Source: Nemertoderma westbladi
Lineage: Eukaryota > Xenacoelomorpha > Nemertodermatida > Nemertodermatidae
DNA length: 64,000 nt
Reading direction: 5' to 3'
NCBI GenBank assembly: GCA_032718475.1
Contig: JAUCBJ010007163.1
Span: 1-64,000 of the forward strand
Shown here one piece after another: positions 30,700 through 43,400 of this stretch (position 1 is the stretch's first letter; the number at the start of each line of letters is the position of its first letter). The notes under the pieces are model-generated. The model made no database searches. It saw only the letters and a program-made list of their open reading frames with translations, and had not been told where the DNA came from. Made by a program: the position numbers and the translations under genes.

Positions 30700-31551
30700 A
30701 GCAGTAGGTTACATATGGAAATGCCGCAATGCGACTTTCATTTTCTGATTCCTTCTGACTTTTGCCCAAGACCATCAGCGGCCAGAAGATTTTCAAACAC
30801 AGTAAATTATCTTAGCTGCATGCACCACTAACTAAATGCAACACTCATCTATCTTTGCTTACTGCATTTCATCAAACCATCTGCAGTCTGCTAATATCTG
30901 ACTGCTGAGTAACTGCCGGCACCACATATTTTAGACTGATTTATATTGTTATTCATTGTGTTTGGTAACCTATTTAATGGATGTTATATTTGGAGAATAC
31001 ATATGAATAATCAATACTCCCCACTAACTTTCTTTATTATTGAGGTAAGCAGAAGGGAACATTAGTAACAATTGCTTGGCTCAAATTACAGTGGTCTGTA
31101 TGAATTTTATCCTATTACATAACCCAAATGTAAGCGAGCTGAATTTCTCCGTATATATGAGTAAAATAAGTAACAGTCGGCAAATTAACGTCTTTCAGTG
31201 TTATCGACAGTAAAGTGAGTGTGAGTGAATGAATAATACTAAATTCCTAAAGAATGTAAACTGTGTTCATAATCTTCTGTTGTAATTAGTATAAGTCATA
31301 ACTCTGTCTCATATTCAAAGCGCAGCATCTAAAGGAACTGGTGATATTCCCCTGAAAATAAACATAGTAATAATAATCGAATAATACAAAGTAGTCTACA
31401 TCATCTTCGGCTATAGAATTCAGTCTCCCACGCATAGTGGGTCATACGCCTCGCTGGACTGATTTCTAATGTGGTCATATTTTGTGTGGACAGTCAGAAA
31501 ACCTAAGGCACATAATTTTACAGGTTAAACTGTTAAAGGTCTAAAAGCGCG
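30700..31551 (+). repeat. BEL-1-type LTR, 5'-truncated (LTR C)
   Basis: The start of the LTR is missing; the match begins around 30660-30720 and shares a long stretch with LTR F (ACATATGGAAATGCC onward). It then follows the family (AGTAACAATTGC, CGGCAAATTAACG) and ends CAGGTTAAACTGTTAAAGGT then CTAAAAGCGCGA at 31551. Confidence 0.7.
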
Positions 31552-32030
31552 AGTACCTGTAACTTTGGTCGCTACCAATACTACCTCCCTGTATGTATAA
31601 TATGTGTACTACGCCCTCATGGCTGTATTTCTATTTTTGAATTACGATTGGGGTGGGTTATCTTTTAGATCCCAGACTGCCAGTCTGTACCTTTGGATCT
31701 ATTGATTCCTCCTTATGAAATCTGCATCAAACGATATCATAAGACTGTGTAAAGCTTACTATCTTTTCTCTCTGCTCTCGAATTTTATGGTACCCTTCTA
31801 TACCCTGCTTTTCTTCCTTTTTATGTACAGAATACACACCCTGTCCAAACTCATTGTACTAACGAATTCTGCCTCCCCCCTGGATGGCCTTACGAACATT
31901 CGAATTCAGCCCCCACAGGTCTTTCAAAGCTTCAAATTTATAAGAAATCGAAAGTTATAGTAAGCACTATTTATGTATGTACTTTCTATGTTATCTTGTC
32001 TTTAGTTGATTGTGTAAATGTAGTTTATAC
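31552..32030. other. Unassigned DNA after LTR C
   Basis: It does not resemble the BEL-1 leader that follows the LTRs at 22554 or 46153. An 81-codon ORF at 31715-31960 has no recognisable features and may be chance. Confidence 0.3.
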
Positions 32031-33750
32031 CGATATTACAAGAACTGTCTCTGCCTCAGTTCTATCAAGAAATTGAAAACCTTGGAAGGGACATTGAACT
32101 TTGACATACATATTTGTTACAAGAGTTTTTAGGTGAGACTGGAGTTTTTCGAACTGGTTTTGGATACAGGAAGAGAGGATCAGCTTGAGGAGAAACATAT
32201 TGAAATTGATGAGAGAAAGGAAGCAGCTTTGGTGTAACCTGAAACTCAGATACTCATGACTGATCTCTACTCGAAACCCATCATCCATCCTTCGATGATT
32301 CCGCAGTTCAGGAACCAACTATTTGCTACAGCACAACCTCAACCAGTCAATACAGATCTGCGATCTCGCGAGCTTATCACTGATGTTACAGCGTCTTCTG
32401 ATCGAAACTGCTCGTGTGGACGGTGTACTCTTTGAACCTACGGACAACCGAGCACACCTGGTTTATCGCATGGTACATGAGATTAACATGCGTGCTCGAC
32501 CCTTACAAAACTCATTTTGCGGGATCAGGGATCATCCTTATTATGTCCATTTAGCTCAATATTACATGATGAAACCCGAAGACCCTGCGCACAGTCTGAG
32601 AATTCTTCCTTTAATAAATCCCCTTGATCTCGTCGAGCTGGAACAGCTTAAAAAATAAACAGTTAAAGTGAACTCATTCAGAAAACCATATAAAATTGCG
32701 AGAATAAATAATAGTGTACTTCCTCCATATAATCTTGAAGGATTTATTAAAACTGGATTAGTACATTGGAACTTGGACGTGTTGTTCGAGAAAGAACGCA
32801 TACAGTGTTATGGAGAAGAAAATATGCATACCACATATTATTTAAAATATCGAGATTTACCTAATGCCAGTGAGAGAGCGACATTATGGCATCCTGTAGA
32901 TATGACATTAGAAAAGGCCACGGCTGAATGAAACGAAACTCATAATATTATTGAAATGTATGGTGTTGTGAAATATGATAATGAAGGTAGTATTCCTGTT
33001 GGAGAACTCAGTACCACTCGACTTATCCATTTTCGAGGATTAGCTGGTTCTACCCATGTCTTTACTCGAGCATGTTCCTATGCGCCTATACTACTCTTTT
33101 GAAAATCTTACAGAGATACAAAAGAGACTCCAAAATGGACAATTTGAACACTGCATTACTGCATTACTTGATCAACACGAAACGGAAACCGGCTCTGGGA
33201 ATAGAGGGTTCTATGCTTCCTCAACCCGTGCTCGAAATGCTATTCAACGAGAGAATAATCAAACTCGGTTCCGCGATCAATGGAGATCTTTAGAACAATT
33301 TTAGAAATATGAAAAATATCCCACATCCTTTCGTCGACACACAGTTAATAGCACCTTGGGCAGAAGGTCGAGGATTCTTCTGAACTATGTACGCTACTAC
33401 GCTAAGTGGGATAAATAAAGTCCAGCAAACTTCCATCGGATACCTAGCATTCCAAGAATATGGATGGAATTTCAAAATGGGAAATCCACTTAGTTATCAA
33501 CAGATTTATGGTGATCATTATTCACGTTTATATTTTGATGGACCATTGACAGCGCCTGGAGCGGTTTTATGAGCGTTCCCTTCAGTCCTTCCTTGGCCAT
33601 CTATACCACATTCGAAAATACCACAATTTCTGGATGGTTAACCGAAGTGTGATGCCGAACCACATGTTCCCACCCACTTATCCTGGGAACTAAACTTGCT
33701 AAGTTAGATGAACATAACAATCATCCGAATCGAATGTTTTAGGCACTGTA
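32030..33750 (+). pseudogene. Decayed accessory gene 1 of the BEL-1-type element, unknown protein
   Basis: Several adjoining open stretches read as one long damaged coding region. From 32323 to about 33100 one frame continues across a TAA (32656) and a TGA (32929). Later parts are in shifted frames (33056-33304 and 33387-33572). Visible phrases include ARPLQNSFCGIRDHPYYVH, RLIHFRGLAGSTHVFTRAC and QQIYGDHYSRLYFDGPLTAP. The residue mix (aromatics, Pro, Gly) looks like a folded structural protein, but I recognise no family. The minus-strand BEL-1 lacks it. It could be a captured viral or host gene. Confidence 0.45.
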
Positions 33751-34672
33751 CATTTCAGAACATTGATAGTCAGTTTAAAGATGATCCACTGACAAACTCA
33801 GCCTGCGAGAATCTGCCGCTGAGAAATTAGATAGTGCCGGATTCGCTATCTTTATTTAAAGACATTTGCATTCAAAATATACATTCCCCAGTTCTACAGT
33901 GACCTAAAATCCCTTTGGGATATTCTGTCAAGGAAATTCAAACTGTAGACTCTTTAAAGAAAATGACTACATCTATTGAGGTTCTCCAGACCAAAGATGA
34001 ACCTGTATGTTTGGAAGCGGATGAGATCCAACCAACTAGTTCCAGGAGTAATGATGATGATCACACGCTGGAGTGGTATCAAGGCCCTCAATGTCTTGAC
34101 ATTGAAGGTGTAGACGAGTTAATTGTGCTTTGATACATCAGAGCTTGGGAAGCCAGTGCAGATCTTCACTGCAAGTCGCGCCATTGGTATTACCCAGGAC
34201 GTGCATACGATGGAGTTTATGCATTTCACCCATATCTCTTTCCCCAAGTTGAGCAAAAAACTTGTATTCCCAGCTATGAATTAATTAAACGCATTGGTGA
34301 TTGTATCTCCACCAAACACATCCGAAAATATTTGAGAAATATTAAGCCATATAATATTGAATCCTATCATTTAATCAGCTTTATTAGTAGAGACCCCGAG
34401 TACGGTGAGATGTTTGTAAAGGCGCTCCCCGAGTTACAAGAAGTCTACGCAAGTACATAAAAAAAACGTCAGAAAAAGTCACACCATCGGGAATTTCTAT
34501 TATATTCCCGGAGCCGGGTAGCACCGGGATGGACCGCACTATACTACTCTGTACCGGTACAATTTGTGTTACTGACATAGGCCTATATGAATGGTGATTT
34601 TAGTATTCTGTAAATTCTACAATTATCTAAGTTTAAACTCGCTACAATAACTTCATTAATTCTGTTCCTATC

Positions 34673-37654
34673 ATGGTAGTAATACGTCGTGACTTGGTTT
34701 TCTTCATACCAGTAGTGGCGGCGTTGCTCCTACTGGTTAATGCACTCGTATTTCCAGTGTCTGAAGTAATGGCGGAGAAACAAACTCAACGACGGCGAGG
34801 ATGTGCTGATAAGGAATATTCCCTAAGATGCATGTATCAGAATGTGCGCTCGCTGAATGAGAATAAAGTGTATGCTGTTAAAGAGGACATAATAGCTAGA
34901 ACGCTAGACTTAGTATTCATAGTCGAGCTATGGAACAACGTTGAGTTCTTGAATCTCGCCACTCCAGAGGATTACTATGATCAGCATTTGACGAGGAAAG
35001 ACCGTACTGGAGGAGGGGTGGCCATTATAGAACACAACTCGGTGAAACTGCGAAAAATACCCATCCCGGCTAATGAACAGTTTGAATCCTTGCTTCTAGC
35101 AACCGACAAAGACTTGTTCATGGTCGTTCATCGCCTCCCAAATAGTAAAAGGTATCTAACTTGAATTGTCAAGTATAAGAAAATTATTGATAGTACATTG
35201 GAAGACATGTCGTTAAAGTTCGACACAATTACTATTTTTGGCGATGCGAATTTATGGTTAGAATCTGATAAGTCGTTCCAATATCTATTGGAGACACACG
35301 GTTTCGATTTCAAGAAGACGGGTCCAACGCATAAGGACGGTCATACTCTAGATTTTGTAGCTAGTCTGGGCTATAAAATCGCTGATGTTGATCTGGATCC
35401 TATAGACGAAGTGTTTAGTGATCATGCCAGTATGTGATGGATATCGAATCTGTCCAGAAATGTCTCTAAATCTTATGAGGAATGGAGAAGTTTTCGAGCC
35501 TGGAAAAACTTTGATAAGGTTAATGGATTGGATAAGAGTAGTGGAGATTTAACATGCAAAGGGATTAAAGCGTGGGTAAAGAACCTGAGGAATTTGTTTG
35601 AACGACATGTTCCCATGAAAGAGAAGATTGTAAAGATCAACACTAGACACTCGAAAAGCAGGGAGGAAGATATGGAGGGGATCCAGACTAAACAGAAGGA
35701 GAAGAGACGGTGTGAACTTGCGTTTCACAAAGAATTGACTGAGCAGAACAAAGTTAATTTAAATATAGCAAAGTCTGACCTAGCGAAATTGCTTCGCGAT
35801 TCTACAAGGGCGTTTTACTGCGATTATATTAATACCAATTCGACTAACTCAAAACTTCTGTGGAAACAGTTTAAAAGGTTATTGGGAAAGGGAGGAAACC
35901 TTGTTTTACCGACTAAGCATGGCAATAGTGCTGAGTTAGCAACAAAGTTCTCACATTTTTTCACTGAAAAAATTAACACTATTATGTTGACATTCAATAC
36001 GAGCAGTCGATGTAATAATCTCCCAAAATTGTATAAAACAAACTTTTGTGAATTTCAGCCTTTTCAAGAGGAAGACTTAGCTCAACTCATAAGGAAGATG
36101 TCAAATGCAACTTGCAAACTGGACTGTATGCCAATGCCTTTATTTAAATCAATAATTCCCATTGTTATTCAGCCCTTAACGATGTATATAAACATGGTTT
36201 TAGCAGATGCGGAATTCCCAGCCTTTCTTAAACTGTCTATCGTAAGACCTCTCTTAAAGAAACCAGAGTTGGATGCTGAGATATTAAAAAATTATCGACC
36301 AGTGTCAAACCTTAGTTTCTTATCTAAGGTAGTTGAGAAAGTGATACTTTATAGAGCTACACCACAGCTAGCTTTTCACCAGACACTGTCTGGTTACAGA
36401 AGGCACCATTCCACTGAAACTGCTAATCTATTTCTTCTAAATAAATTTCTTAAGGGAATAGAAAATCAACAAGTTACTTTGTGCTCCTATATTGATTTGA
36501 GTGCGGCGTTCGACACTGTCCATCACAAAAACCTTATATTTAAGCTCAGTAAAGAATTTGGGTTCACTGGTGCTGCACTTAATCTCTTTGAGTCCTATTT
36601 AGCTGACAGACATCAATGCGTGAAAATTGATGAGAGTACATCTGATAAAACATTGCTTCAAACCGGCGTGCCTCAGGGAAGTATCCTTGGGCCAGCACTT
36701 TATAATGCGTATATGACTGACCTGTTCTGGTGTGTGGATGCATTAGGAGTGAAAGGTGCTAACTATGCTGATGACACACAATTCTTTGTGACTGGATATG
36801 CTGAAGATATAGAGACCCTGAAGACTCGTATCACTGCTGTGCTACATATTGTTGCTGATTGGATGGACGTTAATCACCTACACATTAACCCAGATAAAAC
36901 TGAACTGATTGTATATGGCACGAAACAACAAAGAATGAAGATACCTCTGAATGCTAGAACAATTGTATACAGAAACGTTAAGATAGATTTCTCTGATAAG
37001 GTTAAATCTCTCAGAGTTGTGTTTGATAGTGAATTGAAATTTAAAGATCAGATAGTAGCAACAGCAGCGAAATCGAAATATTATATCCGGTCTTTGTATA
37101 AAATTCAGCCTTACCTTACAACTTCAGCTCTAGAAACCCTAGTCCACGCATTCATAACCAGCAGAATCGACTATTCTAACGCTGTCCTTAAAACATCCGC
37201 TAAATCAGTAGTTAAACGTCTACAAATGATACAAAACAGTGCTGCAAGATTGGTTACTCATTCTCCGCAATATCGTGTTATCAATGGACAATACAAGTAC
37301 ACTTCGGCAACGGCAATGCTGAAATCCCTTCACTGGCTGCCCATTGAATCACGGATTAATTATAAGCTTGCTTGTATCACATTTAAATGTCTGTCTGGGA
37401 CTGCCCCGACTTATTTGCGCAATGAAATATCTATCCTTGAGGATACCCGTACATTGCGATCCAGCAATCTCTCAAAGCTTTCTGTCCCACTTGTGAAAAA
37501 CACCCTAGCATCGAAGAGCTTCTACTCGTTTGCCCCTCGTTTGTGGAATAAACTACCGCCATCAACCCGATCAACTGAATCCATGATGACCTATGACTCA
37601 TTTATGCGCGAACTGAAAACCCTTTTGTTTACCGGTAATTGTAAATTAGATTAG
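34673..37654 (+). pseudogene. LINE endonuclease-reverse transcriptase with two in-frame TGA codons
   Basis: One frame runs from about 34673 to 37654, interrupted by TGA at 35162-35164 and 35435-35437. The N-terminal part is an apurinic-like endonuclease (MYQNVRSLNENK, GGGVAIIEHNS, TITIFGDANLW, SDHASM), with some motifs eroded. The RT part has [48 protein letters not shown] and the catalytic NYADDTQFF. After the RT come LKSLHWLPIESRINYK and the Phe/Trp-rich end FYSFAPRLWNKLP typical of this group. The stops make it inactive unless read through. Confidence 0.85.
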
Positions 37655-37726
37655 TGCGGCAGCTGCAGTCGCCCTGATAAGAGTGTAAATACTCCCTAAG
37701 GGCGCCTGCAACACCAAATACAAATA

Positions 37727-37752
37727 TAATTTATTATTATTATTATTATTAC
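37727..37752. repeat. (TTA)n tail of the LINE
   Basis: About eight TTA/ATT units form the 3' end of the element. Confidence 0.9.
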
Positions 37753-38265
37753 ATCCATCCAGTACGTCCATCCAGTACAAGGCGAGAGAACTGGAATTAC
37801 AAAGAACCGTCAAACCCCGAAAATTCCTGACTACTCATGGTCTACCTACGGCTGTCGTACAGATGACTAAAGCAGGACCAGTACAGGATGCTATCCTGAG
37901 ATGGGCCTTAAAGGTTGTGCACATCGATCCCTTGGGTCCTCGAATGAGCGTTTTTTAATTTACAGCCCAATCAAAGGAGAGGTGAGAACCTCCTATCAAT
38001 ATTGATCAACTGAGTATCTCGACCAGTGGATACACTGACTGAATCACAAATCCTTCTGATGCAATTGTATTGCACCCTTCCCCCAGGAGATATATCCCTC
38101 CTAGTAAAGTGGCTCGTGCTGAGGAGAAAAAGACTACTCAAAGTTTTAAGAAACTCCATAAGCGTCATTCTAGAAAGAAGGATTGATTGTTTAAAAAAGT
38201 AAATTTATTAGAATCTATAACTCTAAGTATATTTTATCATCTTAAGTTCCATTTTCTGGAAGCCA

Positions 38266-38683
38266 TGTTAAAGCTTTCGCAGCAAAAATGTGTTGTTTTT
38301 GTGCAATGCGTGAACTACTCTAAAACTTGCATTATCTCAGGAAATTTGAGAGCACGTAAAACGTACGCCCTATAGTGTTTATTTTGGTAAAGTGTAAAGA
38401 GTATTTCGGCAGCTCCAGGACAATACAGCTGCTCTAGTGATGAAATCACCAGACATTGGTCAGTATTTTTTCTTTGTCCCATACCTTCTATGTTATTTAC
38501 CAGCCAATCAGCACAATTTTCACTGTATGGTTTCTTGAGGCCTTGTTTACATATGGAAATGCCACAATGCGACTTTAATTTTCTGATTCCTTCTGACTTC
38601 TGCCCAAGACCATCAGTGGCCAGAAGATTTTCAAACTCAGTAAATTATCTTAGCTGCCTGCACTACTATCTAAATACAACACT
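38266..38683 (+). repeat. BEL-1-type LTR, 3'-truncated (LTR F)
   Basis: Begins TGTTAAAGCTTTCGCAG, a diverged form of the LTR start, right after CATTTTCTGG as at LTR A. It parallels LTR C through ATTTTCTGATTCCTTCTGAC and stops at about 38683, where an RTE fragment begins. Confidence 0.7.
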
Positions 38684-39947
38684 CTTATAAAGGACATTTC
38701 GAAACACAATGTTAAAGTCATTGCTGGTGACTTGAATGCGCAAATTGGCCTAGAAGACATCAAGGGTTACACCTATAACACCAGTTCTAACAGAAATGGG
38801 TACTTACTTTTAGACCTAATGGAAGAATGTGAATTGATACCAACAAATAACACATTCGAAAAGAGTAAGGGGAAGCTATGGACCTTTCAATACCCTAATG
38901 GAACCAAAGCACAACTGGATTACATCCTTATAAACAAAAAGTGGAGAAACAGCATGATCAACAGCGAGGCATACAGCTCGTTCAACCTAATTGGTTCAGA
39001 CCACATAATTATGACTGCAGAGATCAGACTCAGTTTGAGAGCCAGCAAACCCAGGACAAGCAAGCAAATCAACTATGACTGGGAGAAACTCAGAACTGAC
39101 AATGATGTAAAGGATGCTTACACCGTAGAAGTAAAGAAAGTGCAGGAAATAAAGTAATCGTTAACGGACATGCGACATGCAGCCACCGCTCATAACATAA
39201 GCTGGAGCCACAAGTCACCAGCCACTGGATCGGTAACAGAGCTGGATTGAGCAATAGACCGAATATAAGAAATTTCTAGAGAGGCTTTGAGAGCAGAGCG
39301 GCTGCCTTGACACTCGATAGTGGCATTAATGCGGTTTATGCACTTCGTAACTCTTCCTCGAACTGGATTAAATCTGCTTTGAGACACTTCAGTCAATGGA
39401 TGAAGACCAGTCCACCGATTCAATATACCAGAATATAATAACAGCCCACAAGGAATCAGCTAAGAGGCATATCCCCCAGAAACCCAAATGAAAACAGTAT
39501 GTGCCATGGCAAAACTCTGAGGTTACTTGTAAGAGAGAAGATCTTAAGATAGCCTAAAAAGTTAAAACCAAACAACCAACAACCGAAAACATTAACAAGA
39601 TTGATATAGCTAAGGACGATCTTAAATTGGCCTACAACATCAGCCAGGAAAAGTACATCCAGGGTAAAATTGAAGCAATTACAACTACTCACATACACCA
39701 ACAACCAAGACTTACCTGGCAAACTGTAAATTAGGTATCTGGTCAGAAAAGTTGTGCAAAGGGGCGCCTCAAAGCCGATAGACTTGAAGAACGTGTTGGT
39801 AAGTGGAAAAATCACTTCAGCTACTTGCTTGGGCAGCCACCAAACATCGAGGTCAGCCCTACAAGAAAAATATATGACAAGACACTACCTATAGAAACAG
39901 GGGACTTTACACCTGCCGAACTCCAAAGAGCATTAAAAGCCTATCCA
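38684..39947 (+). pseudogene. RTE-type LINE fragment (endonuclease and linker)
   Basis: The first open part (to 39157) encodes the C-terminal half of an endonuclease: VIAGDLNAQIGLEDIKGY, LWTFQYPNGTKAQLDYILIN and SDHIIM, typical of RTE/BovB-like elements. A gap with stops follows. From about 39590 an RTE-like linker resumes (IAKDDLKLAYNISQEKYIQG, then KADRLEERVGKWKNHF). It ends before the RT domain. It has no start and no RT, so it is a dead fragment. Confidence 0.75.
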
Positions 39948-40194
39948 ATTGTTCGCGGTATTTCAACTTTTCATAATGCGAGTTGAATATTTTTCGGATT
40001 TATTTATAATGAATATTCCAATTGTAAAAGCTTTTGCGGACATAACAAGTCATTTTTCCGCAATGCGCAGAATACTCTAAAATAGCCCTAAATTTATCCA
40101 ACTACGCGACAGGAAGGAATTGGAGCTGGTGTGACGACATCTATCAGCTGATTCTTTGTGGACGTGGAATAGTTCTTTGCTCCAGCCAATCAGA

Positions 40195-40199
40195 GCGAT
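40195..40199. repeat. Target-site duplication GCGAT of the Ty3/Gypsy element
   Basis: GCGAT at 40195-40199 is repeated at 45212-45216, directly outside the two Gypsy LTRs. Confidence 0.9.
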
Positions 40200-40436
40200 T
40201 GTGGGCGTATCTACTATTGCTGCGAGGCAGCAGACAAACAAAACCTTTGTCTGTAGCAGATACTGTGATCATATATAATAGGGTCCTCTGTGGACCGGTC
40301 AGGGCATGCAGTAAGTAGCCTAGATAAACTGGTGGTACTGACTGACTAACACCGACATACAGACTGTCCAACACCGGTAGGTCTCTCCCCCCTCGTCCCA
40401 GGGTGTCCGTGGGGCGAGCCATATATTATCACCACA
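40200..40436 (-). repeat. Ty3/Gypsy 3' LTR
   Basis: Plus-strand ends TGTGGGCG...CACCACA, nearly identical to 44974-45211. Confidence 0.93.
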
Positions 40437-40495
40437 CCCCCTTACGAGCTCGGATTAGCCATCTAAGGCTGTGCCAAGCTATCAACCGTTCTGTC

Positions 40496-43400
40496 CTACA
40501 GTCTGTCGGGTTGCTGACGCGTCCGTTTTGGATACCTCGAAACTGAAAGTTTATCGAAGGTCTGAGTTTCCACTAGGGGTTCACGCCAATGCAGTTTCTT
40601 GGTGGGTGTGGGTCCTGTTGGGGCCGCATCCGGTGGTGGAGGGCCCATTGGTGTCGCCTGGTGGGCGGTGTCCGGGATTAGTAAGCGTCGGTTCCGGACA
40701 AGGGTGCGTCCGGACGGCATCCGGACTGTATACTTCCGGTGGGAACCAGTCTCTACGACGGTTCCAGCGCGATCCCATCGCTTGGTGGTCGGGTGTTGAA
40801 CCCTTACCCGGGCGCCTACCGTGAGAGGTTCCAAATCTTTGGCGCCGCGGTTGTACTGGGTGGTCCGGGCCGATTTGATGGCTGGCGCCACCCGGTCTAG
40901 CTCCGTCCGGGTCTCTTGTATAGTCCGGGCGAAGGCGGTGTGGAGAGCTGGGACACGCGTCCGCATTGGGTGTCCGAAGACAATGTCCGCTGGGGAAGAG
41001 CCGCTCTCCCTGGGGCTGTTGCGGAGTTCCAGGAGCCCCTCCAGAAACACTTCGGACGTAGTAGAGCCCCCGGTCTTTACCAGAAGGCTCTTCAGGGCCT
41101 TTACCGCCGACTCGGCGTGCCCATTACTCTGGGGGTATTCCGGTGACGACGTGACCGGTGTGACCCCCCATTCCTTCAGGAATTTCGTCGTCGCTGCCGC
41201 GGTGAAAGGGGTCCCGCCATCCGAGCGAAAGCGGGTCGGCACCCCGTACTGGATGAACCAGTCTCGCAGGGCGGTGATTGTCCGGTCGGCAGTAGGTGGG
41301 GCGGAAAACGAGTACACTTCCGGCCATCCGGAATATCGGTCGGCAGCGGCCAGGAAGTGCTTCGCCCCAAGGGAGAAGAAGTCCCCCGAAACGTCCTCGA
41401 AGGGTCGAGTGGGTGGAGGTTCCGACTGGAACGACTCCTTTGTCTGGCTCGATCGGCCGGTCAGACATTCGCTGCAAGCGCCCACGGTCGTCCGGACATC
41501 GTTAGTTATGCCCGGCCAGTAGACACACTTCCAGGCACGTCGTAGCGTCTTCTCCACCCCCTGGTGCGAGGCGTGGAGGCGCGTAAGGGTAGATTTCCGC
41601 GACGCTGTGGGGACCACAATGCGATGGCCCAGCAGGGCCAGGTCCCCGTCCGTGGTTAACTGGTCCCGGACAGACCAGAAGATGTTCACCGCTGGGTTCG
41701 TCCGGGTGGATTCCGGAAACCCAGCCTCGATAGCCGCGAGTAGGGCTTTGTAGTCCGGATCGTCCCGAGCCAGTCGGGCGAGTTCATCGAGGACTGGATC
41801 CGCGAGGTGGGCGGAATCGGAGCCGGTTATGTCGGCAGCGGTCTGGCGGGTGACGGCCCGGATGTACGTCGCCATTTCGCCGTCGTCCACGATGTCATCC
41901 GGTGTCGGGTCGTCGACGGGGGCGCGGGACAACGCGTCGGCTATGGCGTGGTCCTTCCCCTTTGTCCACGTGGTGGTAAACTGGTAGGGAGCCAGTTTCG
42001 TTTTGAGCCGCTGGAGGCGCGTGTTGTCGGTCGCGTCCACTGTGTACTTGTCGATAATCGTCACCAACGGCTGGTGGTCAACGATTAGGTTGAAGTGTGG
42101 TAGGCCGAGAAGGTACTTACGGCACTTCTGCACTGCCCATACGACGGCGAGCAGCTCGAGTTCTACCATGGCATACCGGGACTCGGTCTCGGTGGTGAAC
42201 CTCGAGCCGCACTCGACCAGCTTCCAGTCCTCCCCGTGAAGTTGGAGGAGGGTGTAGCCGAGGCCCTTCAGCCGGGACGCGTCTGTCACTAGGCGGGTCT
42301 CCCGGGTCGTGTCAAACGGGACGAGGGCCGGCGGTGACGTCAGAGCCAGCTTGGTGGCCTCGAAGGCCCATTCGTGGTCCACCGTCCAGATGAAGGTCGC
42401 CTTCGTGCTTAGGAGGGGACGTAGCGGGGACATCGCGGCAGCGATGTCTGCTGAGAACGGAGAGAGTTGCTCCACCAGTCCGAGGAAGCTCCGTAGATCG
42501 GTGATGTTCCCAGGGCGGGGGAAGCCGGCGATCGCCTTCAGTTTCTCAGGGTCGGCTTTTATCCCGGAGGCACCGACGAGGTACCCAGCGAACCGAACCT
42601 CGGTCTGGGCAAACTGAACCTTCCCCGGGTGTAACGTGATCCCGTAGGTCCAGCACCGCTCCATAAACCTCGCGATGTTCTCCATGTGTTCCTCCATTGT
42701 ATCGTTGTAGAGGAGTACATCGTCTACAACCTTGATGAGGTTAGGAAGTCCCTGGATGGCGTCGTCGCCTCGACGGTTAAACTCGTCGCCGGACGAGATC
42801 AGCCCCATCACACCAGGAGTGTGACAGTACCGGCCCCAGGGAGTCGCGAAGGTGGTGAGGAGTTGGGATTCCTCGTCGAGGGGAACCTGCCAGTAGCCAC
42901 TGGCTGCGTCGAACACGGAGAAAATCTTTGCAGTCGTGGAGACTCCGGCGACTGCGGTCCGTGGATTCGGCGTCGGGTAATAGGGGCGTCGGACCTGCGA
43001 GTTTAGGTGGTGGAGGTCCACGCAGAGTCGCAGTCCTCCATTGGGTTTAGGCGCCACCGTCATCGGATGGGCCCATTCCGTAGGTTCCTCGACCCGGGTG
43101 ATGACTTCCCGTCGCTCTAGCTTGTCGAGGAGTTCTTTCACCTCGTCCCGCATCGCGAACGGGACAGGTCGCGCGCCGTTGACGTGGAACGGCTTGGCCC
43201 CGTCCTTCAGCTGGATACGCATGGGCGGGCCATGCATCGTTGGAAGAGGCGCGGAGTCGTTGTCAAACACGTCGCTGAACTCGCGGAGGAGATTGTCCCG
43301 GGAGCGGATCGCCGGGGACGGAGCAACAGAAGCGACGGTTCCGCGGCTGTGTAGGGGCGCCGGGAAGGTGTGCGGGAGGATGTCCAGGTCCTGGATGGTC

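Larger units (their letters stand above)
34457..37773 (+). mobile_element. L2/CR1-group LINE inserted in accessory gene 2
   Basis: AGTAC at 34452-34456 and 37774-37778 probably marks the target duplication. The element has one damaged ORF (endonuclease-RT), then a short 3' UTR with GGGCGCCTGCAACACC and a (TTA)n tail, as in L2/Crack-like LINEs. Confidence 0.75.
33915..38186 (+). pseudogene. Accessory gene 2 (relative of ORFs A/B), split by a LINE
   Basis: The stretch at 33915-34133 contains LEWYQGPQCL, shared with the minus copy, but the zinc-knuckle part is deleted. After a TGA (34134-34136) the frame resumes with YIRAWEASADLHC, YYPGRAYDGVYAFHPYLF and LPELQEVYA, closely matching minus-strand ORF B. 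At 34456 a LINE interrupts it. Homology resumes at 37774 (KARELE, TVKPRKFLTTHG) and decays to a basic end at 38186, followed within 80 bases by LTR F. So the order accessory gene-LTR matches the minus-strand element. Confidence 0.7.

Noticed and set aside
31715-31960. 81-codon plus-strand ORF with a hydrophobic stretch
   Set aside because: The hydrophobic part could suggest a membrane segment, but there is no homology, no conservation in the other element copy and no clear context.
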